This document shows, one piece after another, positions 61,844 to 64,000 of a stretch of DNA of 64,000 nucleotides. The stretch comes from Brevibacillus brevis NBRC 100599. GTDB lineage: Bacteria > Bacillota > Bacilli > Brevibacillales > Brevibacillaceae. A model generated the notes under the pieces. That model searched no databases, was not told where the DNA came from, and saw nothing but the letters and a program-made list of their open reading frames with translations. Made by a program: the position numbers and the translations under genes. The first letter of the stretch is position 1, and every line of letters begins with the position of its first letter. Location: contig NC_012491.1 of NCBI RefSeq assembly GCF_000010165.1, forward strand, positions 2,673,501 to 2,737,500, written 5' to 3'.

Positions 61844-63466
61844 TTATTCTGGCATGTTGCCGACAGTAGGATCGACGACGAAATCTGGCTTGAAGCCTTC
61901 ATATTTTATTTCGGATACCATTCCTTGCGCAGCGTGGCCCAAATCGTGGCAGTGGAACATCCAGTCTCCTGGATTGTCAGCTTCAAAGGCAACTACGTAA
62001 GCTTCACCCGGCAAAATGTTCAGCGTATCTTTAACCAGAGGAGAGCCTGAGATTGGCTGACCGTTTTTGCTTACTACTTGAAAGAAATGTCCGTGCAAAT
62101 GCATCGGGTGGATATCTTTTGGGGATTTGTTCACCAGTGTGACTTTGACCAGATTTCCTTTTTTGACGTTAAGCGGAGGGACATTTGGGAACGTTTTTCC
62201 ATTGATGGTAAAGAAAATTTTTCCATCTGCCGTTTCCGTGTTCAGATCCATTTGATACGTAATGTCATATTTCTGCTCTAGTGTAAAGCTGCTTTTTGCC
62301 GCCTCGCCGTATTTGGTAATGTCTATCGTCGGCATATCGCCAGCTTCGGATTTGGCTGCTTTTGATTCTGAGCCTTCGTAGACGATGGGCACGACAAGGG
62401 ACTTGGCGCCTGGATTTGTGCTGCGCTCCTCTAGTAACCATTTGCCTGGATTGTTTGCGACAAATTCGAGATCATATCGTTCTCCTGGTCCGATATTGAG
62501 GAGCTGGCCGCCTACTAGTGGCGGGTTATTGATAGGTTGCCCGTCTGTTGCTACGATTTTAAATTCATGACCTTGCAGGTTCAGCTTGTGGTTCAAGTAT
62601 CCGGCATTGACCAGGCGGATTCTGACCTTTTCACCTTCTTTAACAGATAGCGGCTGGATGGCCGGGCCTGTTTTTCCGTTCACGGAAAAGATCGTATACA
62701 TCAGCGGCATCATCTCAGCGTCACTCATGGGCATCTCCATACTGGCCATGTTGTGACCACCAGTGGACGAGCTAGCGGAAGAAGGGGCACTCGTGCCATG
62801 GCTCATGCCACTTCCGTGCATTTCCGCCATGCTATCGTCCTGCATCCATTCATCCAGAACGAGGGTAAAGTCCTTATCAACAGGCTCTGGTGTAGCCGGT
62901 TCCACCACAAGTGAACCGTACAACCCTTTGTCTACCTGCTTGGCGCTGTTTTGATGCGAGTGGTACCAGTATGTCCCGGCAACGTCCACTTTGAATTTGT
63001 AGGTGAAGCTTTCGTTTGGTCTTACGGCATTTTGGGTAACCCCAGGGATTCCATCCATGTTATTCGGGACGGGTAAGCCATGCCAGTGAATGGTGACCGG
63101 CTCGGGCAATTCGTTTTTCAACGTCACGCTGATGGTTTCCCCTTGTTTGACACGAAGCTGTGGACCTGGAACGGTTCCATTGTACGTCCATGCGTTTTTC
63201 ATGGTCTTGTCATCGAGGTGGAGCATCTTTTCTTTTGCCGTGAGGGTAAACGTAGTGCCTGTAAGTACCTCCATCGACGAGTCGCTGGATGCGGCCATCT
63301 GTTGGGTTTGAGCCTGTGAGGATGTTTCGGGTGAAGAATTCATGCTGTGTCCATTATGATCCATCGTGGTATTGTCAGTGGCAGTTGAGCATGCCGATAA
63401 CAGCAAAACGCCACCTAGAACCAGTGGATAAGCCCATGGGCGTATTGTCCATTTGTTCATGTGCAC
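61844..63466 (-). CDS. multicopper oxidase lipoprotein
   Basis: 540 residues. Lipobox LLSAC (Cys about 26) anchors it outside the membrane. Three cupredoxin domains carry all four copper motifs: HWHG, HSHQ, HPMHLHGHFF and HCHDLGHAAQGM, with type 1 axial Met in the last. Met/His-rich stretches (MDHNGHSMN; a region with HNMASMEMPMS near 230-250) may bind cuprous copper, as in CueO. Probable role: copper tolerance or manganese/phenol oxidation at the cell surface. The start may be GTG at 63466 (5 bases after GGAGG) or ATG at 63460. Confidence 0.93.
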   Translation of the reverse strand: MHMNKWTIRPWAYPLVLGGVLLLSACSTATDNTTMDHNGHSMNSSPETSSQAQTQQMAASSDSSMEVLTGTTFTLTAKEKMLHLDDKTMKNAWTYNGTVPGPQLRVKQGETISVTLKNELPEPVTIHWHGLPVPNNMDGIPGVTQNAVRPNESFTYKFKVDVAGTYWYHSHQNSAKQVDKGLYGSLVVEPATPEPVDKDFTLVLDEWMQDDSMAEMHGSGMSHGTSAPSSASSSTGGHNMASMEMPMSDAEMMPLMYTIFSVNGKTGPAIQPLSVKEGEKVRIRLVNAGYLNHKLNLQGHEFKIVATDGQPINNPPLVGGQLLNIGPGERYDLEFVANNPGKWLLEERSTNPGAKSLVVPIVYEGSESKAAKSEAGDMPTIDITKYGEAAKSSFTLEQKYDITYQMDLNTETADGKIFFTINGKTFPNVPPLNVKKGNLVKVTLVNKSPKDIHPMHLHGHFFQVVSKNGQPISGSPLVKDTLNILPGEAYVVAFEADNPGDWMFHCHDLGHAAQGMVSEIKYEGFKPDFVVDPTVGNMPE

Positions 63467-63650
63467 TTTTTCCTCCTTTTCGCTGTTGAAGAAAGCGTAC
63501 CAAACGATTGTGTAGAAAACATGAAGACAGGATGTATGACACTTCTGTTACGCATTGAACAAAAATGGGAAAGTAAGCGTGAACAAATGCTATAATGGAG
63601 TATCGTACATAGAAGTAATCAGTAGAATTGGACAGGGATGGTGTTCACGT

Positions 63651-63851
63651 GTGGGTAACGTAGATTTTGCGAGCTTGCCTTGGAATGTTTTTTGGGTTGG
63701 AGTCGCTTATTTTTTGGTCACAGGAGTCTTTTTCTGTCTTGGATTTATGCGATTGCTCTCCGAACGGGTGAAAAGTGGCATCGCATGCATGGTGATTGCG
63801 GTTGTCAGCGGTGGTCTTTTCTTGAATTATTTGTTTACTCATCATATTTAA
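63651..63851 (+). CDS. 66-residue two-helix membrane protein
   Basis: A TATAAT at 63591-63596 indicates transcription starting near 63602, so the in-frame upstream ATG/TTG codons cannot be used and GTG at 63651 is the best start. The product has two hydrophobic helices (NVFWVGVAYFLVTGVFFCLGFM and SGIACMVIAVVSGGLFLNYLF) with a short basic loop between them. The ribosome site (AGGGATGGTG) is not optimal. No family recognised. Confidence 0.55.
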   Translation: MGNVDFASLPWNVFWVGVAYFLVTGVFFCLGFMRLLSERVKSGIACMVIAVVSGGLFLNYLFTHHI

Positions 63852-63868
63852 ATTGGATAATCAAACGA

Positions 63869-63911
63869 AAATCCTCGTCGGTGCTGGTAATCGATGGGGA
63901 TTTTATTTTTG
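63869..63911 (+). terminator. terminator of the small membrane protein gene
   Basis: AAAATCC (63869-63875) pairs with GGGATTTT (63898-63905), followed by ATTTTTG. Confidence 0.65.
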
Positions 63912-63957
63912 TCTTGTGTTTCCCGTTTCGATTGGCGAAAATGGTAGTGATAGGGGA

Positions 63958-64000
63958 ATGACCGTGGTTGATGTCGCTTTCCTTCGGGGGATACCGATTC
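63958..64000 (+). CDS. possible start of a further gene, cut by the window edge
   Basis: AGGGGA at 63952-63957 is followed by ATG (63958) and, with better spacing, GTG (63964) in the same frame; the open frame begins MTVVDVAFLRGIP and runs to the edge. Too short to identify. Confidence 0.35.
   Translation, partial: MTVVDVAFLRGIPI

Noticed and set aside
1-64000. CRISPR arrays, tRNA/rRNA genes, intact IS elements, prophage genes, retron or other reverse-transcriptase genes
   Set aside because: Looked for on both strands; no regular repeat-spacer pattern, cloverleaf, transposase, phage structural or RT motif was found.

Overview
The window looks like a chromosomal segment of a spore-forming, Gram-positive Bacillales/Paenibacillaceae bacterium, most likely Brevibacillus or a close relative. 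This is inference from gene content: bacillithiol disulfide reductase, S-layer homology protein, the ywqA/ywqB helicase-SWIM pair, the sporulation-type diadenylate cyclase CdaS, frequent TTG/GTG starts behind strong Shine-Dalgarno sites, and moderate G+C. No rRNA, tRNA, CRISPR array, intact IS element or prophage was seen.

Layout. 0-5 kb: partial SLH protein, bdr, a HIT protein, a BAAT-type hydrolase, an Rrf2 regulator and ada. 5.1-8.2 kb: an ethanolamine module, with a receiver-only response regulator and eutB-eutC. Two hairpins with the same AACGGC hexaloop (one in front of the regulator, one overlapping a terminator in front of eutB) resemble ANTAR-type antitermination targets. 8.3-10.1 kb: a 211-nt palindromic, branched, apparently structured RNA in front of a WYL-domain regulator, then a GyrI-like protein. 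10.2-12.9 kb: a VTT membrane protein and an OmpR-type two-component system. 13-16.6 kb: an M14 carboxypeptidase plus orphan peptide-binding lipoprotein. Kinase sequence lies on both sides of this pair: the intact gene on one side and a deleted partial copy on the other. 16.7-21.9 kb: LysE exporter, an HxlR-controlled chemical-stress cluster (MFS, luciferase-like monooxygenase, HxlR, quinone-type oxidoreductase) and a GNAT. 21.9-25.5 kb: terminators, a tiny MITE-like palindrome, a small membrane protein, an MFS exporter and a SulP transporter gene with three frameshifts.

25.7-29.4 kb is an AT-rich accessory patch of decaying or secreted-protein genes: S1 protease relic, DUF3221 lipoprotein, frameshifted hypotheticals and a C39-like secreted cysteine peptidase. 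29.6-32.3 kb is a Fur-box-headed ABC exporter plus FhuF-like 2Fe-2S protein. 32.3-37 kb holds ywqA-ywqB with a coupled 45-residue ORF. 37-39 kb encodes two membrane proteins (EamA, YitT).

The most coherent system is at 39.1-51.9 kb. It runs IclR regulator, two peptide ABC ATPases, binding lipoprotein, two permeases, a 1066-residue cytoplasmic M14 peptidase, pyroglutamyl-peptidase (pcp) and the three 5-oxoprolinase subunits PxpB, PxpC and PxpA, ending in a terminator. Read together it is a complete route from imported peptides with blocked pyroglutamyl N-termini to free glutamate. The giant M14 protein is its least understood part.

52-54.7 kb: a TetR regulator with three copies of one palindromic operator, facing a degenerate SDR gene and an SMP-30/strictosidine-synthase-like membrane-anchored protein, followed by a second SDR relic. 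54.9-64 kb: cdaS, M29 aminopeptidase, oligoendopeptidase F, an alkyltransferase-like protein, a Lin0512 protein, a DinG-type Fe-S helicase, a multicopper oxidase lipoprotein, a small membrane protein and the edge of one more possible gene.
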